DNA from: DATMER01 sp963844885
GTDB taxonomy: Bacteria > Acidobacteriota > Thermoanaerobaculia > Multivoradales > UBA5704
Direction: 5' to 3'
Assembly: GCA_963844885.1 (NCBI GenBank)
Contig: CAWJQA010000006.1
Span: 868,001 to 932,000, forward strand
DNA: 64,000 nt
The translations under genes and the position numbers were made by a program. Positions 9,886 to 18,160 of this stretch are shown piece after piece; position 1 is the stretch's first letter, and each line of letters begins with the position of its first letter. The notes below the pieces were generated by a model. It was not told the origin of the DNA, did no database searches, and saw only the letters and a list, made by a program, of their open reading frames with translations.

Positions 9886-9908
9886 GGGGCAACCCTTGTG
9901 GTTGCCCC
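9886..9908. repeat. perfect GGGGCAACC/GGTTGCCCC hairpin
   Basis: A 9-bp perfect stem with a 5-base loop in the divergent gap between the DUF2339 gene and the 10017 ORF. Very similar GTAGGGGCRACC-type hairpins are scattered through many environmental genomes as short interspersed repeats (recalled, not searched). Confidence 0.5.
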
Positions 9909-10016
9909 GGGGAGAGGATGAGCTACGTCAGGGGCCCACGGAAGTTTGAGACAGTGGGATAATACAGACCGGGGGGTGAAACAGAATGCTCGCCTCCCTC
10001 GTTGTATGGGTGAGGG

Positions 10017-10244
10017 ATGAAGCTTCTCATGTCACCGATCTACCCGGATGTCCACATCTCTCTGCGGAGCCGCAACCGCTTTGCCCTCGTGAGCGCGGTC
10101 CGGTACGGGCTGCGCCGAGCCGGCAAGCCCCACGACGACATCGAGCGCTTCAGCCGGGAAGCCCTCTCCACGCAAGACCCCCACCACCTCGAAGAGCTCT
10201 GCCACCGCTGGGTGCTGATCGACCACCCGTGCGGGCTGGGGTAG
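10017..10244 (+). CDS. small conserved-looking hypothetical protein
   Basis: A 75-residue ORF, mixed alpha/beta and without signal peptide or membrane segment (FALVSAVRYGLRRAGKPHDD, then DDIERFSREALS and HRWVLID). The ATG at 10017 is preceded by a GGGTGAGGG purine run. It lies just upstream of, and in the same direction as, the large kinase gene, 49 bases away. Codon composition looks coding. No function recognised. Confidence 0.55.
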   Translation: MKLLMSPIYPDVHISLRSRNRFALVSAVRYGLRRAGKPHDDIERFSREALSTQDPHHLEELCHRWVLIDHPCGLG

Positions 10245-10278
10245 GAAAACCCGAAGCGCGCGAAGCGCACCTCACGCG

Positions 10279-10284
10279 TACAAT
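10279..10284 (+). promoter_or_regulatory. -10 box placed for leaderless kinase mRNA
   Basis: TACAAT lies 9 bases before the ATG at 10294, with no ribosome-binding site between them. It matches the arrangement at 1100-1113. Confidence 0.35.
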
Positions 10285-10293
10285 CCGCCTCAG

Positions 10294-13200
10294 ATGTCGG
10301 ACGACACAGCCTCCGCGCCGGGAGCGCCCATCCCACTCGGGCCATTTCATCTGGAGCGCCGCATCGGCCGGGGTGGCATGGCCGAGGTCTGGTCCGGTGT
10401 GCATGCGGCGCAGCAGGTGCCGGTGGCCGTCAAGGTGATGACCGGCGAGCGCGCCCGCAACGCCCAGTACCGCGCGTCGTTCCGCAACGAGGTCCAGGCG
10501 GTCGCCAGCCTCGACCACCCCGGCATCGTGCTGGTCTTCGACCACGGCGAGGTGACCGCCGAGGCCGAGAAGGCCTCGCGCGGCCTGTTGCCGGCGGGGA
10601 GCCCCTACCTGGCCATGGAGCTGGCCGACGGCGGCACCCTGGCGTCGGTCGCCCGCGAGAACCTGGGCTGGTCCGAGCTCCGCCGCATCCTTCTCGCCTT
10701 GCTCGACGCCCTGGCCCACGCCCACGCCCGCGGCGTGGTCCACCGTGATCTCAAGCCCTCCAACGTCCTTCTCTTCGGCGAGGCGGAAGGCGTGGACACC
10801 GCTCCCGGGCAGCGCCGCCTGAAACTGGCCGACTTCGGTCTGGCGCAGGCGTTCGAGCTGCAGGTGGGTCCCGACTCCACCGACTTCGTCTGCGGCACCC
10901 CCACCTACATGGCGCCCGAGCAGCTCCGCGCCGAGTGGCGGGATTACGGCCCCTGGACCGACCTCTACGGCCTCGGCTGCCTGGCCTGGTCCCTTGCTAC
11001 GGGCAGCCCGCCGTTCAGCGAGCCCGGTCTGCTCCAGGTCGTCCGGCTCCAGCTCGAAGAGGACCCGCCGGCCTTCACCTCGCTCTTTCCGGTGCCGCCG
11101 GGGTTCGAAGGGTTTCTCCGGCGCCTCCTCCAGAAGGATTCGGGCCGCCGCTACCTGCGGGCGGCGGACGCCACCTGGGCCCTGCTGGGCCTGGTCGATC
11201 CGGTGCGCCGGGGAGACCCGCCGCCGGGCCAGGCGCGGCCCGCGCCGGCCAGAACCGAGGACGATCTCGAAACCGAGGTCATGACCGCGTCCGGCCCGCT
11301 CCTCGCGAGCCGGCAGAGCCCGGCCGGATCCTCCGTCGCGTCCGACGCCGAGCGGCCCGGCCCGCGGGAGTCGCCGCCGCTGCCGGCGACCTGGGAGTAC
11401 CCGACCGTCCGGCCGGCCTCGATGAAACTGGTGGGCGCCGGCCTGGGCCTGTACGGCCTGCGTTCGATCCCGCTGGTCGGCCGGCGGGCGGAGCGCGACG
11501 CGCTCTGGAGCGCCCTCGCGGAGGTCAGCGCGTCGCGCCAGGTCCGGCTCGTGCTGCTGCGCGGCGCGGCGGGCAACGGCAAGACCCGGCTCGCCGAGTG
11601 GCTCGCCCAACGCGCCCACGAGGCCGGCGGCGCTACGGTGCTGCGCGCCTCCCACGGCCCCAGCCCCGGCGCCGGCGACGGCCTGCCGAGGATGATGGCC
11701 CGCCACCTGCGCTGCGTCGGCCTTACCCGCGCCGAGACCCTGGTGCGCGTCACGCACCTGCTGCGCGCCTGGAAGGTGACGGACGGGACGGAGGCCGCGG
11801 GCCTGACCGAGCTGATGGTTCCCGGCACGGCCGAGGAGGGGGTGGCGGCGCGGCCCCAGACCGCGGCCGAGCGCTTCGGCCTCCTGGAGCACCACTGCCG
11901 GCGCCTGACCCGGCAGCGGCCGGTCCTCATCCTGCTCGACGACGTCCACTGGAGCGTCGAGGCCGTCGCCTTCGCCGACCACCTGCTGCGCAGCGCCGAC
12001 CTGCCGATCCTGCTCCTGCTCACCGCGCGCGACGAGGCGCTCGCCGAACGCCCGGTGGAAGCCGCCGCCGTGGCCGACCTGCTCACCCTCCCCGGCGCCC
12101 GGGCGATGGAGGTGCCGCCGCTCTCCCACGGCGACCGCGCCGCCCTGGTCGAGGAGCTGCTCGGCCTGTCGGGCGAGCTGGCGGCCCAGGTCGAGGAGCG
12201 CACGTACGGCAATCCGCTGTTCGCGGTGCAGCTCGTCGGCGACTGGGTGCAGCGCGGCGTCCTGGAGGTCGGCGGCACCGGCTTCGTGCTCAAGGAAGGC
12301 GAGGAGGCCCGCTTCCCGGACGGCCTGCACGAGGTCTGGTCGGCCCGCGTGGACCGCCTGCTCGCCGGTCTGCCCGCGGGCTCCCGCGAGGCCCTGGAGA
12401 TCGCCGCGGCCCTGGGCCCGACCGTGGACCGGCAGGAGTGGGAGATCTCCTGCCGCGCCATGGGCGTCCCCTGTCCGCCTCCCCTGCTGGACGGCCTGAT
12501 CGTCAGCCACCTGGCGATCCGCACGGAGGAGGGCTGGCGCTTCGTCCACCCGATGCTGCGCGAGAGCCTGGAGCGCATGGCCCAGGAGGCCGGCCGCTGG
12601 CCGGGGCACAACCGGGCGTGCGCCGCCATGCTGCTCGGCCGGGCGGTGGCGGGCGAGCGCGGCGTCGCCGAGCGCCTCGGCCGCCACCTGCTCCTGGCCG
12701 GACAGCCGGACACGGCCGTGGACTTCCTCCTGAGCGGCGCGCGCGAGCGGCGGGAGACCAGCGACTACGGCCCGGCGCAGGCCCTGCTCTCGCTGCGCGA
12801 CGACGCCCTGCAGTCGCTGGAAGCGGCGCGGCGCGACCCGCGATGGGGAGAAGGCTGGGTCCTGCGCGCCCGCATCCACCTCCACCAGGGCCAGCTCAAC
12901 GAAGTCTTCCGCTGGGCCGGCCGCGCCGTGACCGGCGGCGCCGACGCGGAGTGGAACCGCATCCGCTCCGAGGCCCTCCGCCTGCTCGGCGACGCGGCGC
13001 GGCGACGCGGCGACCTCGCCCAGGCCGTGGACCTCTACCAGCGCTGCGTCTCCACGACCGAGAACCCGCACGGCGTGGCGGCGAGCCTCTGGGGCCTGGG
13101 CGACGTGCTGCGCCAGCGCGGCGACCTGGCCAAGGCCCGGAGGTTCTTCGACCGCTCGCACCGGATCTACGAGGAGATCGGGGACGAGCACGGCCTCGGC

Positions 13201-13770
13201 GACCACCTCATCGGCCTGGCCGACCTCGCCCGCCAGCGGCGCAACCTCGACGAGGCCGGCCGGCTGTACGGGGAGGCCCGGGAGCGCTTCGAGTCGCTGG
13301 GCAATCAGTATGGCGTGGCGCGGGCGCTCAACGGCCTGGGCGAGGCCTCCCGCATGCGCGGCGACCTGGCGCGCGCCGGCGGCCTCTATCTCCAGTCGCT
13401 CGGCATCCTGGAGAGGCTGAGCTCGGCGGACGGCATCTTCCCGCGCGTCAACCTCGCCCTGGTGGACCTGGGCGGAGAGCGCTTCGCCGAGGCGCGCGGC
13501 GTCCTGGAGGAGATCCTCCCTCACCTCGAAGATCTGGGCTGGGGCGGGCTGCTCGCCTGCGTCCACACAGCGCGGCTCGCCTGCGCCATCCACAGCCGGG
13601 ACTGGGCCGCCTGGGAGGAGTCCTACGCCCGCGCCTCGGAGCTGCTCGGAGCGAGCGGCATCCAGGACCCCGACGTCGCCTGGGCCGCGGGGGTGGCCGC
13701 CCGGTTGGCCGAGGAGGCCAGGCGGCCAACCCTGGCGGACGCGGTGCGGCGGCTTGGGAAAAGGACATAA
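10294..13770 (+). CDS. Ser/Thr protein kinase fused to ATPase and TPR region (PknK-like layout)
   Basis: 1158 residues in three parts. Residues about 18-300 form a Hanks-type kinase: glycine loop GRGGMAEV, VAVK lysine, catalytic HRDLKPSN near 150, DFG near 180 and APEQ. Residues about 390-700 form a STAND-like AAA ATPase: Walker A GAAGNGKT near 423, Walker B VLILLDDVHW near 545. The rest is a helical TPR region (DLAQAVDLYQRC, GDLAKARRFFDRS, NLDEAGRLYGEARERF). There is no transmembrane helix, so it is cytosolic. The layout is that of PknK-like signalling ATPases, where the TPR part senses ligands or partners. All kinase catalytic residues are present. The stop codon lies inside the terminator repeat. 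Confidence 0.9.
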   Translation: MSDDTASAPGAPIPLGPFHLERRIGRGGMAEVWSGVHAAQQVPVAVKVMTGERARNAQYRASFRNEVQAVASLDHPGIVLVFDHGEVTAEAEKASRGLLPAGSPYLAMELADGGTLASVARENLGWSELRRILLALLDALAHAHARGVVHRDLKPSNVLLFGEAEGVDTAPGQRRLKLADFGLAQAFELQVGPDSTDFVCGTPTYMAPEQLRAEWRDYGPWTDLYGLGCLAWSLATGSPPFSEPGLLQVVRLQLEEDPPAFTSLFPVPPGFEGFLRRLLQKDSGRRYLRAADATWALLGLVDPVRRGDPPPGQARPAPARTEDDLETEVMTASGPLLASRQSPAGSSVASDAERPGPRESPPLPATWEYPTVRPASMKLVGAGLGLYGLRSIPLVGRRAERDALWSALAEVSASRQVRLVLLRGAAGNGKTRLAEWLAQRAHEAGGATVLRASHGPSPGAGDGLPRMMARHLRCVGLTRAETLVRVTHLLRAWKVTDGTEAAGLTELMVPGTAEEGVAARPQTAAERFGLLEHHCRRLTRQRPVLILLDDVHWSVEAVAFADHLLRSADLPILLLLTARDEALAERPVEAAAVADLLTLPGARAMEVPPLSHGDRAALVEELLGLSGELAAQVEERTYGNPLFAVQLVGDWVQRGVLEVGGTGFVLKEGEEARFPDGLHEVWSARVDRLLAGLPAGSREALEIAAALGPTVDRQEWEISCRAMGVPCPPPLLDGLIVSHLAIRTEEGWRFVHPMLRESLERMAQEAGRWPGHNRACAAMLLGRAVAGERGVAERLGRHLLLAGQPDTAVDFLLSGARERRETSDYGPAQALLSLRDDALQSLEAARRDPRWGEGWVLRARIHLHQGQLNEVFRWAGRAVTGGADAEWNRIRSEALRLLGDAARRRGDLAQAVDLYQRCVSTTENPHGVAASLWGLGDVLRQRGDLAKARRFFDRSHRIYEEIGDEHGLGDHLIGLADLARQRRNLDEAGRLYGEARERFESLGNQYGVARALNGLGEASRMRGDLARAGGLYLQSLGILERLSSADGIFPRVNLALVDLGGERFAEARGVLEEILPHLEDLGWGGLLACVHTARLACAIHSRDWAAWEESYARASELLGASGIQDPDVAWAAGVAARLAEEARRPTLADAVRRLGKRT

Positions 13771-13848
13771 AGGACATAAAGGACATAAAGGACGTAAAGG
13801 ACAAGAGACTCCATGTCCTTTGGGTCCTTTATGTCCTTTTGGTCCTTT
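13760..13848. terminator. 9-bp repeat hairpin between convergent genes
   Basis: Five tandem copies of AAAGGACAT (the fourth AAAGGACGT, the fifth partial) from 13760 to 13802 face four copies of its complement ATGTCCTTT (with GGGTCCTTT and TGGTCCTTT variants) from 13813 to 13848. Together they can fold into one long imperfect hairpin. It fills the gap between the kinase gene (plus) and the AlkP gene (minus) and probably ends both transcripts. Confidence 0.6.
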
Positions 13849-13851
13849 CCC

Positions 13852-16029
13852 CTACCCCCGGCCCAGGGCCAGCAGCTCCGGGCTCCCCGGAAACTTCCCC
13901 AGCGCGAACCGCAGCAGCGCCCCGGCGCTGCCGGGATCGTGCAGCGCGCGCAAAGTCTTCACCGCCTCGGCGTAGGCGGCAGGCGTGGGGCTCGCCTCGA
14001 CCATCCGGCGCAGGGTCGGCCCGGCCTGCTCCGGTCGGCCGCTCACGGCGTAGAGCACGGCCAGGTTCGAGTAGGCGCGGACGTCCGCGGGGAAGAGCCG
14101 GATCTCCTCCAGGAACGCGGCCTCGGCGCCCGCGGCGTCTCCCATGTCGGCCAGGATCTTGCCGCGGATGAGCGACAGCCCTTGAATCAGCCCGGGGTCC
14201 TGCGCCTCCCGCTTGCCGTAAACCTCGAAAGCGCGGCGGGTGAGGTCGAGCGCCTCCTCGTAGCGGTGGCGGGAGTGGAGCACCTCGGCCAGCGTGATCA
14301 TGGGGCCGACGCGCAGCGACTCGTCGCCCATGGCGAGACGGGCCTCACGCTCGGCGCCGTCCAGATCCTTCTTCCGCAGGGCGATCTGGGCGAGGAGGCC
14401 GTGTGCGAACGCGGGGTGAGCCGAGAGGGCCATGCGGGCGTGGGAGGCGGCATCGTCGAGCCGGCCGAGATCGAAAAAGAGCGAGGCCGCGGCCATGGCG
14501 ATGGTTGGCGAGCCGTTGGAGATACGCAGGCCTTCGCGGTAGGCGTCCAGCGCCTCGGCGTCGCGGCCGAGGTTCTGGAGCGCGTGGCCGAGGAACTCCC
14601 AGGCGTCCACCATCCGGGGATCGGCCGCGAGCACCCGGCGGAACGCCGCCACGGCCTCCTCCTGCTCCTTGTGGGCGGTGTGCCGGAAGGCGAGCTTGAG
14701 GTCGGCGAGCGCGCCGATGCGGGTCTTCGGGTCCGGCAGGGGACCGTCACCGCCGGCATCTCCCCCGCCCGCTCCAAGATAGCCGAGCGCCATCATGGCC
14801 TGGCGGCTCTCCTCGTCCACGGCCGCCGGAGGAGCCAGCGTCCGATCGTATCCCCCGAGATCCTTGCGCATCTCCGCCAGCAGCCGGCGCTCCCGGGCGA
14901 GCACGTTCATCCGCTCGTCCGGGTCCGCGGACAGGTCGTACAGCTCGGGGTCCGGGCCCTCGATGTAGTGGTGCCGGCCGTCCGTCAGCGACGCCAGGTC
15001 GCTCCAGCCGAAGTGGAGGCGCGGGTAGAACGTCTCCGAATAGATCCGCCGCACCGGCGCACCGTCATCGAGGAGGTTGAGCAGCGGCACGCCAGCGAGC
15101 GCCGGCGGCCGGTCGATTCCCAGGAGCGACAGGACCGTCGGCGCCACGTCCGTGAGCTGGGCGGGCTTCACCACCTTCGCGCCGGCAAGCTGGGACTCCG
15201 GGAGCTTCAGCATCAGCGGCACGTGGATCGCCTCGTCGTAGAGGAGGACGCCGTGCTCCTCCTCCCCGTGGTCGCCGAGCCCCTCGCCGTGATCCGACAC
15301 GAGGAGGATCAACGCCTTGTCGTAGACCCCGAGCCGCTTCAGCTCGGCCACGAGATCGCCCACGATCCGGTCGGCGGTGGCGATCTCGCCGTCGTACTTC
15401 GAGGCGTAGCGCGAGGCGAACGGCTCGGCCGGCTGGTAGGGCGTGTGCGGCTCGTAGAGGTGGAGGAAGAAGAAGAACGGCCGCTCCTTGACCGAGTCGA
15501 GCCAGCCCAGCGAGAGTCTCAAGGTCTCGCTGCCGGGCCGCTGCAAGCCTCCGAGACCGGTGTTCGTGCGGAGCTCGATGCCGTCCTCATAGAGGTCGAA
15601 GCCGGTGCTCAGCCCTCCCTTGCCCTGCAGCACGTAGGCCGACACCGCGCCGCCGGTGGCGTAGCCGTGTTGTTTCAGGATCCACGGCAGGAAGGGCAGC
15701 TCCCCCGATTCGATCCGCTTCCTGTCCAGGCGGTAGCCGACGTTGTCGCGCACCCCGTGAACCGCCGGCAGCACCCCGGTCAACAGCGACGAGTGCGCCG
15801 GAAAGGTGAGCGGCGTCGGCGAGTAGGCCTTCTCGAACAGCACGCCGTCCTTGCGCAGCGCGTCGAGGGCCGGCGTCTCCACGCCGCCGTAGCCATAGGC
15901 CGGCAGGTGGTCGGCGCGCAGGGTGTCGATCGAGATCAGGACGACGGGAGTTCCTTTCGGGACTTCGACGCCGCCTCGCGGTGCGCAGGCGGTGAGGGTC
16001 AGGAGAAGGGCGGCGAGGACGGTCTTCAC
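13852..16029 (-). CDS. AlkP-superfamily lipoprotein with TPR tail (sulfatase-like)
   Basis: 725 residues. A lipoprotein signal peptide ends in LTAC near residue 15. The AlkP/sulfatase fold follows: ISIDTLRADH (metal-binding Asp), SDHGEGLGDHGEEEH (metal site). At the nucleophile position the sequence is TFPAHSSLLTG, so Thr replaces the Cys/Ser that sulfatases turn into formylglycine. A phosphatase, phosphodiesterase or transferase activity is therefore more likely than sulfatase. The C-terminal half is TPR repeats (AFRRVLAADPRMVDAWEFLG and others). The start is GTG 16029, overlapping the upstream stop as GTGA and so coupled to the paralogue. Confidence 0.8.
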   Translation of the reverse strand: MKTVLAALLLTLTACAPRGGVEVPKGTPVVLISIDTLRADHLPAYGYGGVETPALDALRKDGVLFEKAYSPTPLTFPAHSSLLTGVLPAVHGVRDNVGYRLDRKRIESGELPFLPWILKQHGYATGGAVSAYVLQGKGGLSTGFDLYEDGIELRTNTGLGGLQRPGSETLRLSLGWLDSVKERPFFFFLHLYEPHTPYQPAEPFASRYASKYDGEIATADRIVGDLVAELKRLGVYDKALILLVSDHGEGLGDHGEEEHGVLLYDEAIHVPLMLKLPESQLAGAKVVKPAQLTDVAPTVLSLLGIDRPPALAGVPLLNLLDDGAPVRRIYSETFYPRLHFGWSDLASLTDGRHHYIEGPDPELYDLSADPDERMNVLARERRLLAEMRKDLGGYDRTLAPPAAVDEESRQAMMALGYLGAGGGDAGGDGPLPDPKTRIGALADLKLAFRHTAHKEQEEAVAAFRRVLAADPRMVDAWEFLGHALQNLGRDAEALDAYREGLRISNGSPTIAMAAASLFFDLGRLDDAASHARMALSAHPAFAHGLLAQIALRKKDLDGAEREARLAMGDESLRVGPMITLAEVLHSRHRYEEALDLTRRAFEVYGKREAQDPGLIQGLSLIRGKILADMGDAAGAEAAFLEEIRLFPADVRAYSNLAVLYAVSGRPEQAGPTLRRMVEASPTPAAYAEAVKTLRALHDPGSAGALLRFALGKFPGSPELLALGRG

Positions 16030-18122
16030 GGCAGCCGCTCGAGCAGCGCGCGGGCCTTCTGCACGTCGCCGGAGTAGCGCCCGGGCGCGCCGGCCACGAA
16101 GCGCTCCAGGGCGGCGCGGGCCTGCTTGGGCCGGCCGATCTCCGCGGCCTTGAGGCCCAGGTTCCACAAGGCGTCCCAGAGATCGGGCTGGAGATCGACG
16201 GCGCGCTGCCAGGCGTCCACGGCGTCGCCGGGCTGCCCGGTCTGATAGAGCGCCACGCCCAGGTTGTTCCAGGCCAGGGGGAGCCCCGGCCGGAGGTCGA
16301 CCGCCTTGCGCGACAGCTCCCGCGCCTGCTGCCAGTGGCCGAGCCTCAGCTCGACCAGGCCCAACTGCTCGAAGCCCCGGGCGTCGTTCGGATCGTCCGC
16401 CAGGATCTTCTGGAGGATCTCGTACGCCTCCTTCTGCCGGCCGGCCTCGGAGAGGACGAGGGCCAGGGCGTGGCGCGACCGCACCTCGCCGGTGGCCGCC
16501 ATGGGACGGAGCAGCTCCAGCGCCTCGTCCGCCTTCCCCTGCTCCGACAGCGTGAGCGCGAGCTGGCGCAGCAGGCTCTCGGTCGCCACCCCGTCGGCCC
16601 GGGCCTTGCCCATCACCTCCATGGCCTCGCCGGTGCGCCCGCTCTCCAGGAGCGCCTGCGCCAGGAGCGAGCGCCCCAGAGGCATCGACGGGCGCTCCTT
16701 GACCACCTCGCGCGCGGCTTCCACCGCCTCGCCGATCTTCTTCCGGTTGTAGAGACCGATCACCTTGAAGATCTTGATGTCCAGATCGATCAGGTTCTTC
16801 GGATCGTCGGCCGGACCGTAGCTCGCCTGCGCCTGCGCCGACCCCGAGATGTAGCCGAGGCTGCGCAGGCGCTGCTCGTCGCCGGTGGGAAGGCTCCCGC
16901 GCCGCGGCGGCCAGACCGACTCCTGGGGCAGGAGGCCGATCAGCGCCCGGGCCGTGGGCCGGTCCTCGTCGACCTGGTTGCGCACCTCGCCCGGGTCCTT
17001 GGCCACGTCGTAAAGCTCCGGGACCGGCAGCACGATCATCTTGCGCCCCTGGCGCAGCACGCCGCGCAGCGGAGCCCATCCCCGGTTCAGGTTCGCGGAC
17101 AGCGCCTCGAAGTAGGAGACCGTCGCCTCCTTCGACGGCGGCTCCAGCAGCGACCGCCCCGGCCGCTTCCCCCGCGGCTGCGGCGGCACGGCCGCCGGAA
17201 TCCCGGCGGCCTGCAGCACGGTCGGGAAGATGTCCACGTGCCGCGCCGGCCGGCCGTCCCTCCCCGGCTGCACGCCCGGCCCCCACAGCACGAGCGGCAC
17301 CTTGAGCGTCGACTCGTAGGCGAAAAGGCTGTGCGTGGCTTCGCCGTGCTCCCCGAGACCCTCGCCGTGATCCGAGGTCATCACCACGAACGCGGGCGGC
17401 TCCTTCCCGTCCAGCAGCGGGTTGAGGAGCGGCGCCAGGAACGAGTCCGCGGCGGCCACCTCTCCCAGGTAGGGGTTGTCCTTGTAGCGCGTGGCGAACG
17501 GCTCCGGCGGCGAGTAGGCCGCGTGCGGATCGTAGAGATGCACCCAGAGGAACCGCGGCTTGCCGCGCTGGGCGTTCCACCAGGCGAGCGCGGCGGCCAC
17601 CACCTCGTTGCCCGGGCGTTCCGACATGCCGAACTCGTCCGCCTCCGAGCCGCGGGTCGTGCGGTCGTCGTAGACCTGGAACCCCTGGTCGAGGCCGAAC
17701 TCCGAGTCGAGCGGATAGCCGCCGACGAACGCGCCCGTCGAGTAGCCGGCGGCGCGCAGAGCCGTGGCCAGCGTGGGAATGTCCGCATCCAGGCGGAAGC
17801 CCGAGTTGTCCCGGATGCCGTGCTGGTACGGATAGAGGCCGGTCAGGATGTTCGTGTGCGACGGCAGGGTCACCACGTTGTGGGCGTGGGTGTCGGTGAA
17901 CACCCGCCCCTTGGCGGCGAGGCGGTCGAGGACCGGCGTCTGCGCCCGCGCATTTACCTGAGGATTGCCGGAGAAGCCGGTGGCGTCGGCGCGCAGGGTG
18001 TCGATCGTGATCAGGAGAATGTCGGGGCGGCCGGGCCGGGGGGCGGGCGCGGCCGCCGCCAGGAAGAGAGCCCCGGCGGCGGCGCCCAGAACAACGACTG
18101 CCAGACTGCTGCGGATCTTCAT
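16026..18122 (-). CDS. AlkP-superfamily exported protein with TPR tail, paralogue of the next gene
   Basis: 698 residues. The N-terminal signal peptide is MKIRSSLAVVVLGAAAGALF. The AlkP core carries ITIDTLRADAT and TSDHGEGLGEHGE metal motifs. As in the downstream paralogue, the nucleophile motif is TLPSHTNILTG with Thr, not Cys/Ser. The C-terminal third is TPR repeats (DARGFEQLGLVELRLGHWQQ, GLPLAWNNLGVALYQTG). A perfect TATAAT lies 10 bases before the ATG, giving an almost leaderless transcript. The two coupled paralogues probably act outside the cytoplasmic membrane on related substrates, with the TPR parts as protein-binding scaffolds. Confidence 0.8.
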   Translation of the reverse strand: MKIRSSLAVVVLGAAAGALFLAAAAPAPRPGRPDILLITIDTLRADATGFSGNPQVNARAQTPVLDRLAAKGRVFTDTHAHNVVTLPSHTNILTGLYPYQHGIRDNSGFRLDADIPTLATALRAAGYSTGAFVGGYPLDSEFGLDQGFQVYDDRTTRGSEADEFGMSERPGNEVVAAALAWWNAQRGKPRFLWVHLYDPHAAYSPPEPFATRYKDNPYLGEVAAADSFLAPLLNPLLDGKEPPAFVVMTSDHGEGLGEHGEATHSLFAYESTLKVPLVLWGPGVQPGRDGRPARHVDIFPTVLQAAGIPAAVPPQPRGKRPGRSLLEPPSKEATVSYFEALSANLNRGWAPLRGVLRQGRKMIVLPVPELYDVAKDPGEVRNQVDEDRPTARALIGLLPQESVWPPRRGSLPTGDEQRLRSLGYISGSAQAQASYGPADDPKNLIDLDIKIFKVIGLYNRKKIGEAVEAAREVVKERPSMPLGRSLLAQALLESGRTGEAMEVMGKARADGVATESLLRQLALTLSEQGKADEALELLRPMAATGEVRSRHALALVLSEAGRQKEAYEILQKILADDPNDARGFEQLGLVELRLGHWQQARELSRKAVDLRPGLPLAWNNLGVALYQTGQPGDAVDAWQRAVDLQPDLWDALWNLGLKAAEIGRPKQARAALERFVAGAPGRYSGDVQKARALLERLP

Positions 18123-18132
18123 GCAGGGCCGG

Positions 18133-18138
18133 ATTATA
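18133..18138 (-). promoter_or_regulatory. TATAAT -10 box for the AlkP-TPR gene pair
   Basis: Perfect TATAAT on the minus strand ending 10 bases before the ATG at 18122. The predicted leader is only about 4 bases. No clear -35 is visible. Confidence 0.45.
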
Positions 18139-18160
18139 CCCGACCCTGCACCCTCCTTCT

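Noticed and set aside
10150..13593. 1147-residue minus-strand ORF opposite the kinase gene
   Set aside because: Shadow of the kinase-ATPase-TPR gene, whose motifs are complete on the plus strand.
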